The notes: a model not told the origin generated them from the letters alone. A stretch of 64,000 nucleotides of DNA from Apostichopus japonicus (GCF_037975245.1 NC_092573.1:16482265-16546264); one strand, 5' to 3'. Positions 25,256 to 36,490 are shown, counted from the first letter of the stretch. Program-made: numbers and translations.

Positions 25256-25450
25256 AGGCAAGGTTTCTGCCAGAAAATTTGAAGGGGGGAGGGGGGGGGG
25301 GTGGTGAAGTCGGTGAACCACCTAAAAAGAAAAAACAATAAAAAACAACAAATACCCGAGAAAAAAATCTGACTCGTGCTGACTCGCGAGGGTGATCGCC
25401 AAGTATAGGCGTAGAGTCAGCATGCGATTTTGTCCCAAAATTCACTATAG
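25256..25450. mobile_element. G-rich TE fragment in the intron
   Basis: Begins with AAGGTTTCTGCCAGAAAATTT followed by a G run of about 20, like the starts of other hAT-type fragments here (compare CAGGGTTCTGCC at 40030). No matching right end was found. Confidence 0.35.
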
Positions 25451-26029
25451 CAATTTTCAGATTTTATATGTCATTTTGGTAAAAGCAAATAGATTATAAA
25501 GACTTGTTGATTCCTTGCCAGAGCCAAAAGGAATCTCAGCCTATGCAGTCATGCTTGTGTGTGTGTCTGTGACCAAGGCTCAAAATAAGACCACACAAAT
25601 GCGCACCCGCAAATGAGGGGAAAAAAACGGTTTGCGGGTGCACACAACAAAGGCAAACGAAAAGATTTGAGGGTCAAAAAAGAAACGTGTCCGAGAACAA
25701 CTGACGGCTGCCTAGGCTCCTTACTGTACAAACTTGTAGGATGGTCCAGTACAGAGCCTAGTCACATGTCGGGTGTTCTCGGACACAGTTTATTTGCTGT
25801 TAAACAAACATCTGTGCTGGCAGACAATGGTATTCCACTAGCAAAGTTTTGCGAGTAAATAAAACCTTAATTCGAGCTTTGGTGACGCCGTTTGTAAACA
25901 TAAGTGAACAATACAAGATCTAATTATTCTCATACTTGGTAGGTGGAATACCCCTAGTGAGTACATGATCCTTATTGTTTTTGGTCAAGGTAAAAAAACC
26001 TACACTGGGTATGTACATTGCTTGTAAAC

Positions 26030-26165
26030 GCTAATAATAATAATGTATGATTTTATATAGCGCATTACACATGAGTCTCAATGCACTTTAAATCCATTAC
26101 CACTGGTCATGGTATAACTCGTATGACCCACACATACGTGGGCACAAGGCTGCTGAGATCAGTAC
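26030..26165. repeat. SINE/LINE-tail-like repeat fragment
   Basis: AATAATAATAATG, then TTATATAGCGCATTACAC and TCTCAATGCACTTTAAA. This is a common interspersed repeat type of marine invertebrates (recall). It is related to the longer copy at 50770-51080. Confidence 0.5.
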
Positions 26166-26343
26166 CAAATTAACAAGTTACACCTCTGCAATTACAATTA
26201 GTATTTTTTTTTAAATCAACCAACCCAAAACCGAACATGGAAGCCAATGAATAAAATATCCTGCTAACATTTTCCTATCCCCAGCTCTGATAAACAAACT
26301 CACTGAGTGTTTATAACTTGTGGTTTTGCTTTTCTATTCGCAG

Positions 26344-26649
26344 GAAGAGACATCTCCAGATTATGTTGTGGACGCAGCGGAAAATGCGGATCCATTTGTT
26401 GCAGTTATTGGGGACGTAATGAAGCCAAAGTGCTGTTATATCGTTGTTGAAAAACACATTGTATTTGACACTGCAAATGTTATTTCTGCGGCCAGCTCTT
26501 TGTTCGGACTCCTGTACGCCTGCAACATTCACTACACCACGACTACGCTTGAAACATACACCTTCATTCAGAAATTCTGCATGAAATTGAGTGACAAATT
26601 GAAGACACCAAGGAGAGTAAGGACATTTGTTGAAAAGATTAGAGAGTGA
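26344..26649 (+). pseudogene. SAMD3-like protein, copy 1, last exon
   Basis: Acceptor TCTATTCGCAG ending at 26343; phase 0, joining FKLYE to EETSPDYVV; stop TGA at 26647-26649. The exon encodes a region with DPFVAVIGD, CCYIVVEKHIVFDTANVIS, SSLFGLLYACNIHYTTTTLE and FIQKF, then a basic tail (KLKTPRRVRTFVEKIRE). It aligns with 62912-63080 of copy 2 (VVNHLIADFQSALAYLFATYY..N.QYP....TLEFIQR). This is the conserved C-terminal block of SAMD3-like proteins (from recall; function unknown). The exon itself is open, but the gene is called a pseudogene because of the upstream frameshift. Confidence 0.75.
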
Positions 26650-26873
26650 GTTAGTCTTTCTTTATCATGACTGGAGTACTTGTGTGCTACTGTACTGTCG
26701 TACTATACTGTAGCAGCAATTCAGAAATTCTGCAAGAAATTGAGAGACAAACTGAAGACCCCAAGGAGAGTAAGGGCATTTGATGAAAAGATTAGAGATT
26801 AGTGAGTTAGTCTTTCTTCATCATGACTGGAGTTCTTGTGTGCTACCTTACTATTGTACTATACTGTAGCATC
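26567..26873 (+). repeat. 153-bp tandem duplication of the SAMD3-like 3' end
   Basis: 26567-26719 is repeated at 26720-about 26873. The unit runs from TTCAGAAATTCTGC in the last exon, through the stop codon, into 3' flank ending TACTATACTGTAGCA. Copies differ at about a dozen sites. In the second copy the stop is TAG three codons along (AGAGATTAG) with an extra TTA. Confidence 0.92.
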
Positions 26874-26994
26874 ATCCTTCTTGTGTGATACTGTACGTCT
26901 CAAATGCAAACTTAGTATCATATGACATGTGCTATAGCGTCCTGGTTGTTGATTGACTGTCTTCCTATCCAAATAACATCACATAATACTTTTC

Positions 26995-27000
26995 AATAAA
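26995..27000 (+). promoter_or_regulatory. Candidate polyadenylation signal for SAMD3-like copy 1
   Basis: AATAAA about 350 bases past the stop codon, the first such hexamer downstream that I see. Confidence 0.3.
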
Positions 27001-28889
27001 TCAGCATGTTTCCTAAACAATTCTACAGTATAGAGTGGAAGTTTATTAATGTGACAAATGAGTTTTGTATGAACATTACAATAAGAATCCTGGTGACCTG
27101 TGATATTCATTTTTAATCGTTCAGTTTATATTGATTGGGACGGCTTTATTTAAATTAATAAATGTTTGCATGCACGTCGTTGGCATAAAAAAGCTTTATC
27201 AATCCTTATCATTTGTTGCCATAGGTAAATCAAATCTATGGCAGATTCTGTACATGTATGTGCCTGAGTATACGTATAATGTCATATCTATCGAATCCAT
27301 GATTAACCCTAATCATGCTGAATTTTGTTAGAGGGCATGCTCCATGTTGGCTTCAATAGAGCTCTGCAGGAGCGGCCACGTGGGTTCGACCAAAAGGGGA
27401 AAAAACAGTCGTTCTAGCCTACAGCTACCATAATCTAGAATTTAAGCTAGGAATGCAAATGGGGGGCACTCATTCGGCATAGATATAGCGTTTAAAAAAC
27501 ATGTCGCCTACAGCAAGATAATGGTTTAAGCAAATCAGAATGTTATTTTCCTCATCAGTTTTCCTTAACTTAATTAGTTGTGTTACGTATTTACATTTTA
27601 CTTGATAAAGATTTATCACTATACTTGTGGCACATTGCGTTTCGGCAATTTTGCAACTAATTTATAACAGACCATCATCTGATAGCTTATGGTAGAATAT
27701 ATTTATTTCTTACTCTGGCAATTTTACCCAAATTTAAGGATTAATTGCATAATTTACATGCAAAACAAACTTGCTGTTCCAACTTTTTACATGTTAGGGC
27801 TCGGATTATGTCACAATCTTACAGCGTTTTGTGTGATTGTGCTTACCAGACATTTAATGTGAGTGATTAAATTAAACATTTTTGGTAATATGCAAAATTA
27901 TCACGTTTTCCTGACAAGACAAGGTTCTAAGAAAAACAAAATGGTCCTGCATGTAATAGGACGAAATATTGGGCTGCAAAGTGATTATTAAATATAAATA
28001 AAAACTTAGGACTACTTTTGTTGTAACGAGACTACTTTTGCTGCAAATCAGAAACTTTGTTATATTCTTAATCAGTTATTATTCAACCTGTTTTTAAATT
28101 TGACGAACTATTGACAACTAGATTGTTCATAATAAAGATCCTAATCTTTCACCGCAAGTCTACCAGAAATAGACTAAACTGGTCAGCTTAATTGATGTAT
28201 TGTATGGCACTTTGGGTCATATACAGAATTATCCATCCTGGGATGTAAAATTCTCTTGTGGGCGAGAAAAATGGATCTTTCAAAATAATGTAATAAATAA
28301 TTTTAATTAATGTTGGTCAAGGGGGGGGGGTAATTACAAGTTCATTATTTGTATCAATTTATTACATTACAAGTAACTCCTGTCAAATTTAGTATTTAAT
28401 GTATAGGGGAGGGGGGTAGGGGACAGACGCACACGCCGAAACCACAGTCTATTTATAATATTTAAATGGTCTTTAAAAGGATTACACACATGCATGTGTA
28501 AGGTATTTACACAGTAAATGATACTGTTATTGCTCTTCTCTAACTGGTGACTAGTTAAAAGTTACAATCTATTTCACATATCTTGCTCAGGTAGTAACAT
28601 GTAATATTTCACTTGCATACTGTATAATTAATATTTCGACTATAAGTTCCTAACATTTCATGCTCAAGGCCTAACGCACTATATAGTTAAGAACGACAAA
28701 TTGAAATAAGGGGGTGGGGGGGGGGGGGGTATGTACAGTATTACATGTGTATTTATTAAACATATATACTTATTATTTGTTATAGTAATCCTACTGTTTT
28801 TCTTTTCATCAAAGCTTCTTTAAATCGTTCTTTGAAGTTGTGACAATAAATACAGTTGTTTTTTGAAAATATATTCTTTGTTACTTATT
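27001..28889. other. Non-coding interior of the CACTG element
   Basis: AT-rich with G runs at 28320-28330, 28407-28425 and 28709-28730. No gene, no transposase motif. Confidence 0.45.
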
Positions 28890-28894
28890 CAGCA

Positions 28895-29347
28895 ACACTG
28901 GGATAGTACATCCTGGTGTAGTTTACCCCAGATTTTGGTGTAACCTGTAGGTTACACCACTTCCTCGGTTGCAACTTTTGCTACCACCAGAAAGTGAGGA
29001 AACCTTTAGTTACCTCAGATACTGGTGTAATAGTCCCCAGCTTTTTAAGGAATGTATGTTACCCCCAAAGCAGGGAAACCTCTGGTTTTCTCACTATCTT
29101 AGGATACGTTACCCCTAAACTTGAGGAAACCAACAAACCCTTGGATGTGAGGAAACGTTAGGTTTCCCCAATACATAAGGAAACAATACTACTTAACTTG
29201 AGGAAATCTAATTTTGACGAAAACCCCAAGTTTGAAGGAAACGTCAAGGTTTCCCTTCGGGTGCAGAAACCTGGTTACCCCAAAAACTGGTGGTAGCCTG
29301 GTTGCACCCACTTTTTGGGGTAACCTGACCTCTTTTTTTTTACAGTG
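28895..29347 (-). repeat. Right subterminal motif array of the CACTG element
   Basis: About 450 bp of GGTGTAACC, GGTTACCCC, GAGGAAACC and GGTTTCC words in both orientations, ending in TTTTTTTTTACAGTG. Same motif type as the left array at 22393. Confidence 0.8.
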
Positions 29348-29844
29348 TGTGCAACTCATTTGAAGAAAATACGAATTACTGTGCTTCTTTGTCCTTATGA
29401 AAAACCAACTCAGATGATGGGAGTTGAATATAACAAAATATATATATATATATTTTTTTACCAACCCAAATCTCAGATGGGGGGGGGGACTCGGGGGGCA
29501 CTAGGTTTTCCAGGGGGGCACGTGCCCCCCTGGCCCCCCCCCCCTTGGCAACGCCATTGGTGACCTAGTAGGCCTGCATTAACAGTATATGCGTATTCGT
29601 ATTAGTTCGAGATCTCAAATTCACTAATATAGGCCCTACCGCCCTTACAGTGGCTCTTAATAACTGGAAGCCTCACATTGTATCTATATGTAGGCACACG
29701 TAGGCCTACAGACTTTAACTTAGCCTGTATAAGGCCTACACACGTATTTTTGACATGATGCGGCCCATGAGGATTGATATGATCAACACTAACAGTGTCA
29801 CATACATTCATTGATAAACGCAGACTACCATTCCGGTTTTGATC

Positions 29845-30450
29845 AGCCAATCAGAATCGAGGAAATAATTTCAGTGTCAGTTTAGTTTGGGAAAAAAATA
29901 TTCGCGGCCCGCCCATATGCGGCTTCGGAACCAAAGATTTATCATATATATATACTAACATAACATGTAGAGTTTTGGAAGTAGTTCCGGTAAATTTTCA
30001 TCAGTCGCCAAATATGAAACATAATTTATCGCCGAAAAACTATGCTTATCGGTCGATAGACATGGTTTATGGCCGATAAACTTGGATTTTCGGCGAAAAA
30101 CATAGTATTTCGGTCGAAAAACCATGTTTATCGGCGATAAATAGCGTTTATCGCCGATAAACCTTGTTTATCTGTCGAAAAACATGGTTTATCGCCGATA
30201 AACATGGATTCTTCGAGAGATAAGCTTGGATTATCGAGAAAAAAACTTGGAATATCTAATGAACATCCCTGTTTATCGTTCGATAAACATAGTTTGTCAC
30301 CATAAAACCATGTTTATCTGCCGATAATTATGGTTTTTCGGTGACAAACTATGTTTATCGGTCGATAAACATGGTTTCTCGGTCGATACACATGGTTTTT
30401 CGACCGAAAATTCATGTTTTTCGATTTATTGAGCATTTGGCTTGCGATGT
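29845..30450 (-). mobile_element. Foldback element, right terminal inverted repeat with hairpin array
   Basis: 29845-29915 is the near-exact reverse complement of 20822-20890. The AAACATGG/GTTTATCG hairpin array (30015-30425) mirrors 20055-20490. The outermost words (ATTTATTGAGCATTTGGCTTGC, split here as ATTTATTGAGCATT and TGGCTTGCGATGTACAT) mirror 20000-20040. The next inner stretch (29560-29844) is the rest of the foldback interior and holds no gene. Confidence 0.8.
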
Positions 30451-33400
30451 ACATTTGTATTTAGGAAGTGACAGATATCGGTCGCAGTGCGACATTCGAG
30501 TCTAAGGTCTATATTTAAAATGGTAGGATTAAAATCGTATCCTATAGAGTATCCTACGTGTTGAGCGAAGAAAACAAAAACGAAAAAAACGTAACAATAA
30601 CCGTGACTCAATGCCCATTGTGAAAGGATTGTGGGGTTCCCTAAAGCTTCAAGGTGTTTAGTAATAAGTGATTGCTTATGATATAACATGTTACAATAGT
30701 TGGTTCGATCAGTTGATCTGCGTATCAAAAAAGATCTGGATAAGTATATATGTTTTCAGCACATAAATTGCTTCTTTGAGACGTATGTTGCGTTTATTTT
30801 TCAACGGACCGCTATCACGCCAGGAGGGAATCGTACTGTACGCAAGAAGAATGTCCTCCTCAACCTATTTGGTTCGGGTTTATCTCTACGATTTGAATAA
30901 CCTGTTTCATGTACTTTTCTTAATGAAATATCTGGTTACTGACCGTTTTTCCCAGTACAATGGTGTAAATATCTGGACGGATACAAGGTTAACATCGCTG
31001 GTGAATTCTCATAGGATTTGCCATTTGCAGTCTCATAAGGATCAGAATTTTGTCCACATTTTTTTTTAGCTACATTCTTCTACTTCTTCGAAAATATTCG
31101 AAACAATTATTTGTCATTAAAAATTATATGTAGATGATTCGCAAACATCGTCTCCATCTGCCCTGTCCAAACCACGGGACGTGTTACTTTTTAAATGTTA
31201 ACGTTGACGGAAATGAAGAAAGTGTTACTGGATTCTGAGTTCAGCTTGCAATCATGGGCGTCCACAGAATACAAAAAAATAACAGAAAAGGGGGGGGGGG
31301 GCATTCTTTGGCTTTCGTAACCGGTTAACTTTCCACATAATTAAACGTTTTACAATAAAATAATTAACCGGTTAACCGTGGAAATTGACCCTATTTGGCA
31401 GGTGTCTGGGCTGGGAGAGTGGCGTAGTAAGGAGTAGTGCAGCAAATATAAATTTCCCGCAAAGGGAGAGTCCAAATTCACCCAAGTACAACCGGTTGGG
31501 CACCTCTAGAAGATCGGATATGGCACTTTCAAGCTTTCTCTTTTTCTAGTCGACCGATTTTCTTTTTCTGGGAGTACAGGGGTGCGGCGAAGCCCGAGGA
31601 ATCTGCAGCACTAAATATATTTCTTGGCTTCTGCTAGCGATTTTGAATAACATATATACATGAAAGAAATAGGAATTCCTCCTATTCACTCCGTTGAACA
31701 TATTTCAGGGCCCTTGTGGGGTCCAGGATACGATGATCCCATAAGCTGCAGCGTTTACTCGTAAAACGTCACACACGAAAACACATGTCAAAGAGAATGT
31801 ATTCTAGACCCTGGTTGGGGTCCTTGGGACTTTAGCTTTGATATTTTCACTTTTCAGATACTTAATGTTCTCTGATAGTGAGTTTAAGAACAAATTAAAT
31901 TTCATGGAGGAACACAATTTCTATGGAATTTATTTGAAAGCTGTCTACCATTTTGATATATTTCTTTCTCTTTTTACTAAGTCTCAAAGTTCCCTGCCCC
32001 TTCTCGGGCGCCCATGCTTGCAGTATTTAGCATATATTCCATTAGCGTTGTTTTTTGCCATTGATGAACTTCAGCCTTAATCAGAATCCGTGGAGTCAAA
32101 AGCCTTTTAACATTTGCATTTGGTAAGGGTATTGTGAACGCATTTTGTAGAACGACTTTAACAACTGACCGAGCAACGTTCCAAAAGTAAAGAAACAAAA
32201 GCGGCAATTTGTTATGTAATGACGATTGGACGCTTTTAATGGTTGGGGGTACAAGGGATGTCCCCGGAAGCTACAGCATATTAAAATGACAAAAAGAGGA
32301 TTACACTTAAAAATTCTATAGAATGTATCTCATAGCCTTAGAAAGGGTCCCGACGGCAAAGCCCTCGGAAGCTGCAGCCTTGTTCTCTCTTAGTGAATTT
32401 AAAATACATGTCAAGTACAAACGCGTTAGAGAGAGAGGAATTGTATATCTCTGGAGTTTATTTGAAGCACATGTCAGAATATGAGTTACAGTTCGCTGGT
32501 ATGTATTCAAACCCTGGTGTGAGGACTTCAGTTGCAGATAAGTTCTCGTTCTCTTTGTGCGATTTTAAAGCTCAGATATATATTTAGAGATGAATTCAAT
32601 TTTCGGGGTCCCAAGTATTTTCCAAATCTGGGGAAAAGGGAACGATTTTTCCTCTTTCTTAATTTTTGTGTTACTCCTTTGTCAATCGGTGTAAGACTAT
32701 GCTGAATTCGGCTCAAATATTGAGACCGACTTGGCATGTTTGATTCCATCACAAGGGGACCCTACCTGACATCAAAGACATGCATTAAGTTAATGTCGGA
32801 ACGAAGACATCTCTTGTCATTAATCTCTTCCCTACGTTTGTGGAGCCCAACATTCAGTGCGTTTCTCTTAGTAACAGAGTCCTATAAATGTCATTGATCT
32901 ATTGTTCCTGTGAGCTGCAAATAAGTATTGCAAGAAATTAAACTCCAAAAGGGTTTTTTATACATTTTTTTCTGTTCTGCTCCAACATAACCAGCTAGCA
33001 TTAATCTATGCATATATTTTCTAGTCATATGTAATTATATTTTAGGATAGCCCATCTCACATTTTCCTGCATGCATTACACGTAAATGGTTTACATTTCT
33101 AAGTTTGAGGGTGTCCCCTCCCCGCCCCTACTGCAGCAATTTATTTCCAAAAGGACAGCTTACAACGACAATACATTTAATTAGGCCATTTTGATTCCCT
33201 CATCGAGTTTTAAACTGCTGACTTTACAAATTTAGAATAAAAATTCTTACTGAATGTAGAGTCAGGTTGGTTTAATATGACTGTATGTATTAAGTCATTT
33301 TGATGGCAATATGGCAAGTTCCCTCACAACAGGGAATGTGATTCATCAATAATTACTGCCTAGCACTTCTTAACGTATTGTTCGCGTAAATTAAGCCTGT

Positions 33401-33622
33401 ACCTATACCTCTTAGTGTCCTATTTATATATTGAATGTAAATCGGAACTTTCTCTTGTTGAATGCTTGTTGACAGCTGTAAGGAAGAACCACCTAAAGGC
33501 ATCCGTAGACGTTCTCCTTGATGAGCAGAGAATACACAACTGCCCATAGTCATACTCCAGTGACCTCTGATCTAGGTGTACACTGTCCTTGCTTTTATGC
33601 ATGTTGCGTTACATGGTAACAC
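30451..33622. other. Intron sequence, nothing recognised
   Basis: Part of the 16.1-kb GPCR intron. A 100-codon minus-strand frame at 30426-30728 overlaps the foldback end and has no recognisable domain. A G run with a TCATGGGCGTCCAC-like start (31252-31305) may be another TE end. No exon-like motif was seen. Confidence 0.4.
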
Positions 33623-34449
33623 ATGGGCGGCCATTTGGGGGAACTAATACAACGATGAAACGAATAAACAAGAAAGAAAATTGTAAAAGAAGAAATATGC
33701 AAAATGAAACAAACATATGTAATACCAATGTAAAAATTGTGAAAGGCTGCACTTAAAAAGAGAAAGAAAAAGAAAAAGAAATTCATGTAGTGAAACATAT
33801 CAAACACATGCAACCGAAGGATAAACAAGGAGCACCGGGAGGTCAAAATTTATCCACTTGTCAGAACAAAAATATCAATCCCAACCATAAAAAGGAAGAT
33901 GTATTGTAAATAAAAGAACATTCACACGAAATCAAAACGAACGCTCACACGCGAAACGAACAAGTGCTCAGAACAAAAAGAACAGGCGTCACAAACGAAG
34001 ATGTACCATAATCAAAAATACTTTCGCATGAAATCAAAACGAACGTCCACGTGAAACGAACGAACACCTATGATCCAAAAAGTACAGATGCCACTGTTTT
34101 GGTTATACCTTGACCGTGTTATATTACGAAATGTAGTTACGACATACTGTTTTTATTGTGACCACAAGTGAATATTTAACCGGGGGGGGGGGGGGCAGAG
34201 GCAGACGAGGCTGTTCGTTTTGATTCTGTCCCAATGTTCGTTTTTATTATGTCCCAATGTTCATTTTGATTTTGTCCCAACGTTCCTTTTGATTTATGGG
34301 GAAAACTTTCAATCGTGGGGGCGTACTTTAATTTAGTTCGCGCAGACATGTCATTTATCTACATTCTTATTATTGTTCCTTTTCATCTTTGTTCTTGTCT
34401 GTTTGTCTCTTGTGTCATCGTTGTATTTTCTTCCCAAATGGCCGCCCAT
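33623..34449. mobile_element. hAT-like MITE, about 827 bp
   Basis: The ends are ATGGGCGGCCATTTGGG and its reverse complement. Pairing continues imperfectly to about 36 bp (CAACGATGA on the left, TCATCGTTG on the right). Flanking 8-mers GGTAACAC and AGTCACAA match at only five positions, so the target duplication is at best degraded. The interior has repeated CGAACG and AACGAAC words and a G run at 34183. There is no coding. It ends about 490 bases before the last GPCR exon. Confidence 0.7.
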
Positions 34450-34935
34450 AGTCACAAAGACACTGTCGTTTAAACTTACCTGGTAAGACTTGCTGGGGAG
34501 CAGAGGTTGGCCAGAACAAAGGAGAAAGAGCTAGTGCTATAGAGATGTAGTATTTCTTTAATTGGTTCGGATTTTCCTTTTGTATTTCTAAAGTAAGTTT
34601 ACCTTAATATCAGAGAGACGCTTAATAAACTATAGAGATTCATTACTCTCAAATTGATGTCTCGCTCTATTCATTTTGCCTGGAAAGTTAGGTCTTCAAT
34701 CAATGTCCAGTAGGGAACATTATGACAACAGCCATGTGACTTCCCTTTACCTGTCTTAACCTTGTGCAACACAGTGCTGCCAAATCTTAAAAGTAGATTT
34801 GCGTACCATGCCTGTACTCTTCTTACGTATACCACAAATAAGCATTTCTTTCCATCGCTAAATATACATATCACCTATGTTATTTCAGTAATGACTGGTG
34901 ACATAAACTCATTCTTATAATGTTATCTTTCCCAG

Positions 34936-35549
34936 GCTCAATCTTTGTGCAGTTACCAGTCTTTATAATGACTGATGTCAACCACTATCGATGTGAAGTC
35001 AAGGTTGATTCTCTGGCTTGGAGTCTTGTCCATCACTACTTTGTCGTTGCCTCGACGTACTTGTTGCCTCTGTTGGTTATATTTGGTTGCTATCTTGGCA
35101 TTCTCTTTAAAGTATGGCAGAAGACGTCACGTGGCACTGAAAGTGCTGAAGCCCACCACAGGTCGAACTACCGCAAGAGGAGGATAACCCGGATGGTGTT
35201 TATTGTTGTCATGCTCTTTGCCCTTTGTTGGCTCCCAACAAATATGCATCGATTGTGGAGAGCGACTGATCCAAACTACGACCATATCTGGACGTCCAAT
35301 TGGAAATTATCGAACACTCTAGTTATCTTTATACTTGTATTGTCTTACTCAAATAGCTTGATTAATCCGTTCGTTTATGCGTTCATCACAACTGCGTTTA
35401 AAAAGTGTGCGTATAAATCACTATGCTCTCACTGGCACACGTACGAGACCAATGTATTAACATCGAACGAAATGAAAACTGTATCCACACACTCCACACA
35501 AAGAATCGCGAGGGATTCTTCGCAGGAACGACCTACGTCTTTAACTTAG
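34936..35549 (+). CDS. Kisspeptin-receptor-like GPCR, last exon (TM4 to C-terminus)
   Basis: Acceptor TTATCTTTCCCAG ends at 34935. The first two bases complete the Gly codon begun at 18835. The exon encodes the rest of TM4 (SIFVQLPVFIM); ECL2 with the conserved Cys (HYRCEV); TM5 (FVVASTYLLPLLVIFGCYLG); a basic ICL3 (NYRKRRITR); TM6 with CWLP; TM7 ending in NPFVYAF (the NPxxY position); helix 8 with KKC and a further Cys suited to palmitoylation; and a Ser/Thr-rich tail of about 45 residues. The stop is TAG at 35547. The YLLPLL and SYSNSxxNPxxYAF patterns recall kisspeptin receptors; galanin/allatostatin-A-type receptors are the alternative. It is a plasma-membrane neuropeptide receptor that probably acts through a G protein. 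The ligand cannot be told from sequence. The in-frame ATG at 34920 is intronic. Confidence 0.88.
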
Positions 35550-36188
35550 AAATGCTAAAGGACAACATGATTACAGAAGCACTTTGCACATGCTCATAGC
35601 TGCAGATGAGATTAACAAAGTACACACCTTTACCTTCACAGTAATGAAGCTGCACAAAATCACTTCTTAATCATGAATTACGGGAAAATAGTTCGAACGT
35701 TACAACAAGTATTCTGTGAAATTTATTAAATTGATTGTTTTGTGGGGTCATATCTCAGAGTTCGTTATCGTTTGCAAGATCAAGTCCTTTTACATCACTA
35801 TCCGTGCATTAATGAAAGGTTGGTGGGTATTGTAAATTCAATAACATTTCTGCTTAAGGTTAAGTTAAGTTCTGTTTGATGTACATATTAAGGCGTATTA
35901 ATATATAGTTTCGAGATGTCTAAATTTTTCATCTATTCAGCTCGTACAGAAGTACAGAATTAGCCACTGACATGACGGCTTTAAAGTTTACTTTGCAAAG
36001 GTTTCATAATGCCACAAAGGAAAGTAACACCATGTCATGACGCATATTAGTTGATTAGTTTTATATTGCTATTTCAAAAACAATCCCGTGAGAGTTAAAA
36101 TCCTCTAATATGAGATAGTGACACCGATTACGTTTCCGGGAGGGGGATTTTACGGAAGCGTAGAGGGAACATCACACTGACTACTTAC
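35550..36188. other. Probable 3' UTR and flank of the GPCR
   Basis: AT-rich, no ORF. The nearest AATAAA hexamers that I see are at 36641-36650. Confidence 0.35.
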
Positions 36189-36490
36189 ACACTTAAAATT
36201 TACAGTTTTGACGAGATGCGTTAAGTGTATAAACGTCAAAATCTGAAAAATACCGCTTTGCACTTTTGTTATTTACCACGTGACAAACGCCAATAATCTG
36301 AAAATTACCGTTTTCAAGAAAATATATTATGCGTGAAAATGGGCACCATGCTTATTACCTTGTCAAAACGTAAAATTGTCGATTTGCAGACTTAGTAGGC
36401 CTACTTCTTCTCAAAACGTCACAAAGTAGATTTATTAACCGTGCAGAACGCACAAAAAACTGAAATTTACCGTTTTGCAATGTCGGTAAT
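36189..36490. repeat. Diverged AAAATTTACCGTTTTG motif array
   Basis: Starts near a CACTTAAAATTTACAG word and repeats (A)CGTCAAAATCTGAAA and AATTACCGTTTT words four to five times. It resembles the subterminal arrays of the CACTG elements in this window. No right end was identified. Confidence 0.45.

Larger units (their letters stand above)
22393..29347 (+). mobile_element. CACTG-ended (EnSpm/CMC-like) element carrying a SAMD3-like gene
   Basis: Both ends read CACTGTAAAAAAAA going inward (22393 on the plus strand, 29347 on the minus strand). Both are followed by motif arrays of one type (GGTTTCC, GGTTACCCC, CACCCGAAG and their complements), about 140 bp on the left and 450 bp on the right. Only the dinucleotide TG is duplicated at the borders, so the target duplication is not decisive. 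The interior holds a CpG-rich patch (22560-22760) and a SAMD3-like gene (24668-26649). No transposase was found, so this would be a non-autonomous derivative. Subterminal arrays of short direct and inverted motifs are characteristic of CACTA elements (family knowledge). Confidence 0.65.
21494..29559. mobile_element. hAT-like element (8-bp TSD) hosting a nested CACTG element
   Basis: The left end is CAGTGGCGTCACCAG. The right end, read inward, is CAATGGCGTTGCCAA. G-rich sequence with GGGGGGCAC words lies just inside both. The direct repeat GTGACCTA flanks it at 21486-21493 and 29560-29567 (GGTGACCTA if one more base is counted). The termini and 8-bp duplication are hAT-like. Without the inner CACTG element (22393-29347) it would be about 1.1 kb, a usual MITE size. 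No hAT transposase is seen. It is inserted in the interior of the foldback element. Confidence 0.78.

Noticed and set aside
22391-29349. TG/TG as proof of target duplication for the CACTG element
   Set aside because: Two matching bases are expected by chance in 1 of 16 cases, so the call rests on the ends and arrays instead.
30426-30728. 100-codon minus-strand gene next to the foldback array
   Set aside because: It starts in the foldback end, has no known domain and has no support for exon boundaries.
34920-34935. ATG at 34920 as the GPCR start
   Set aside because: It lies in the intron before a clear acceptor, and the protein would lack TM1-TM3. The exon at 18700 supplies the missing part in phase.
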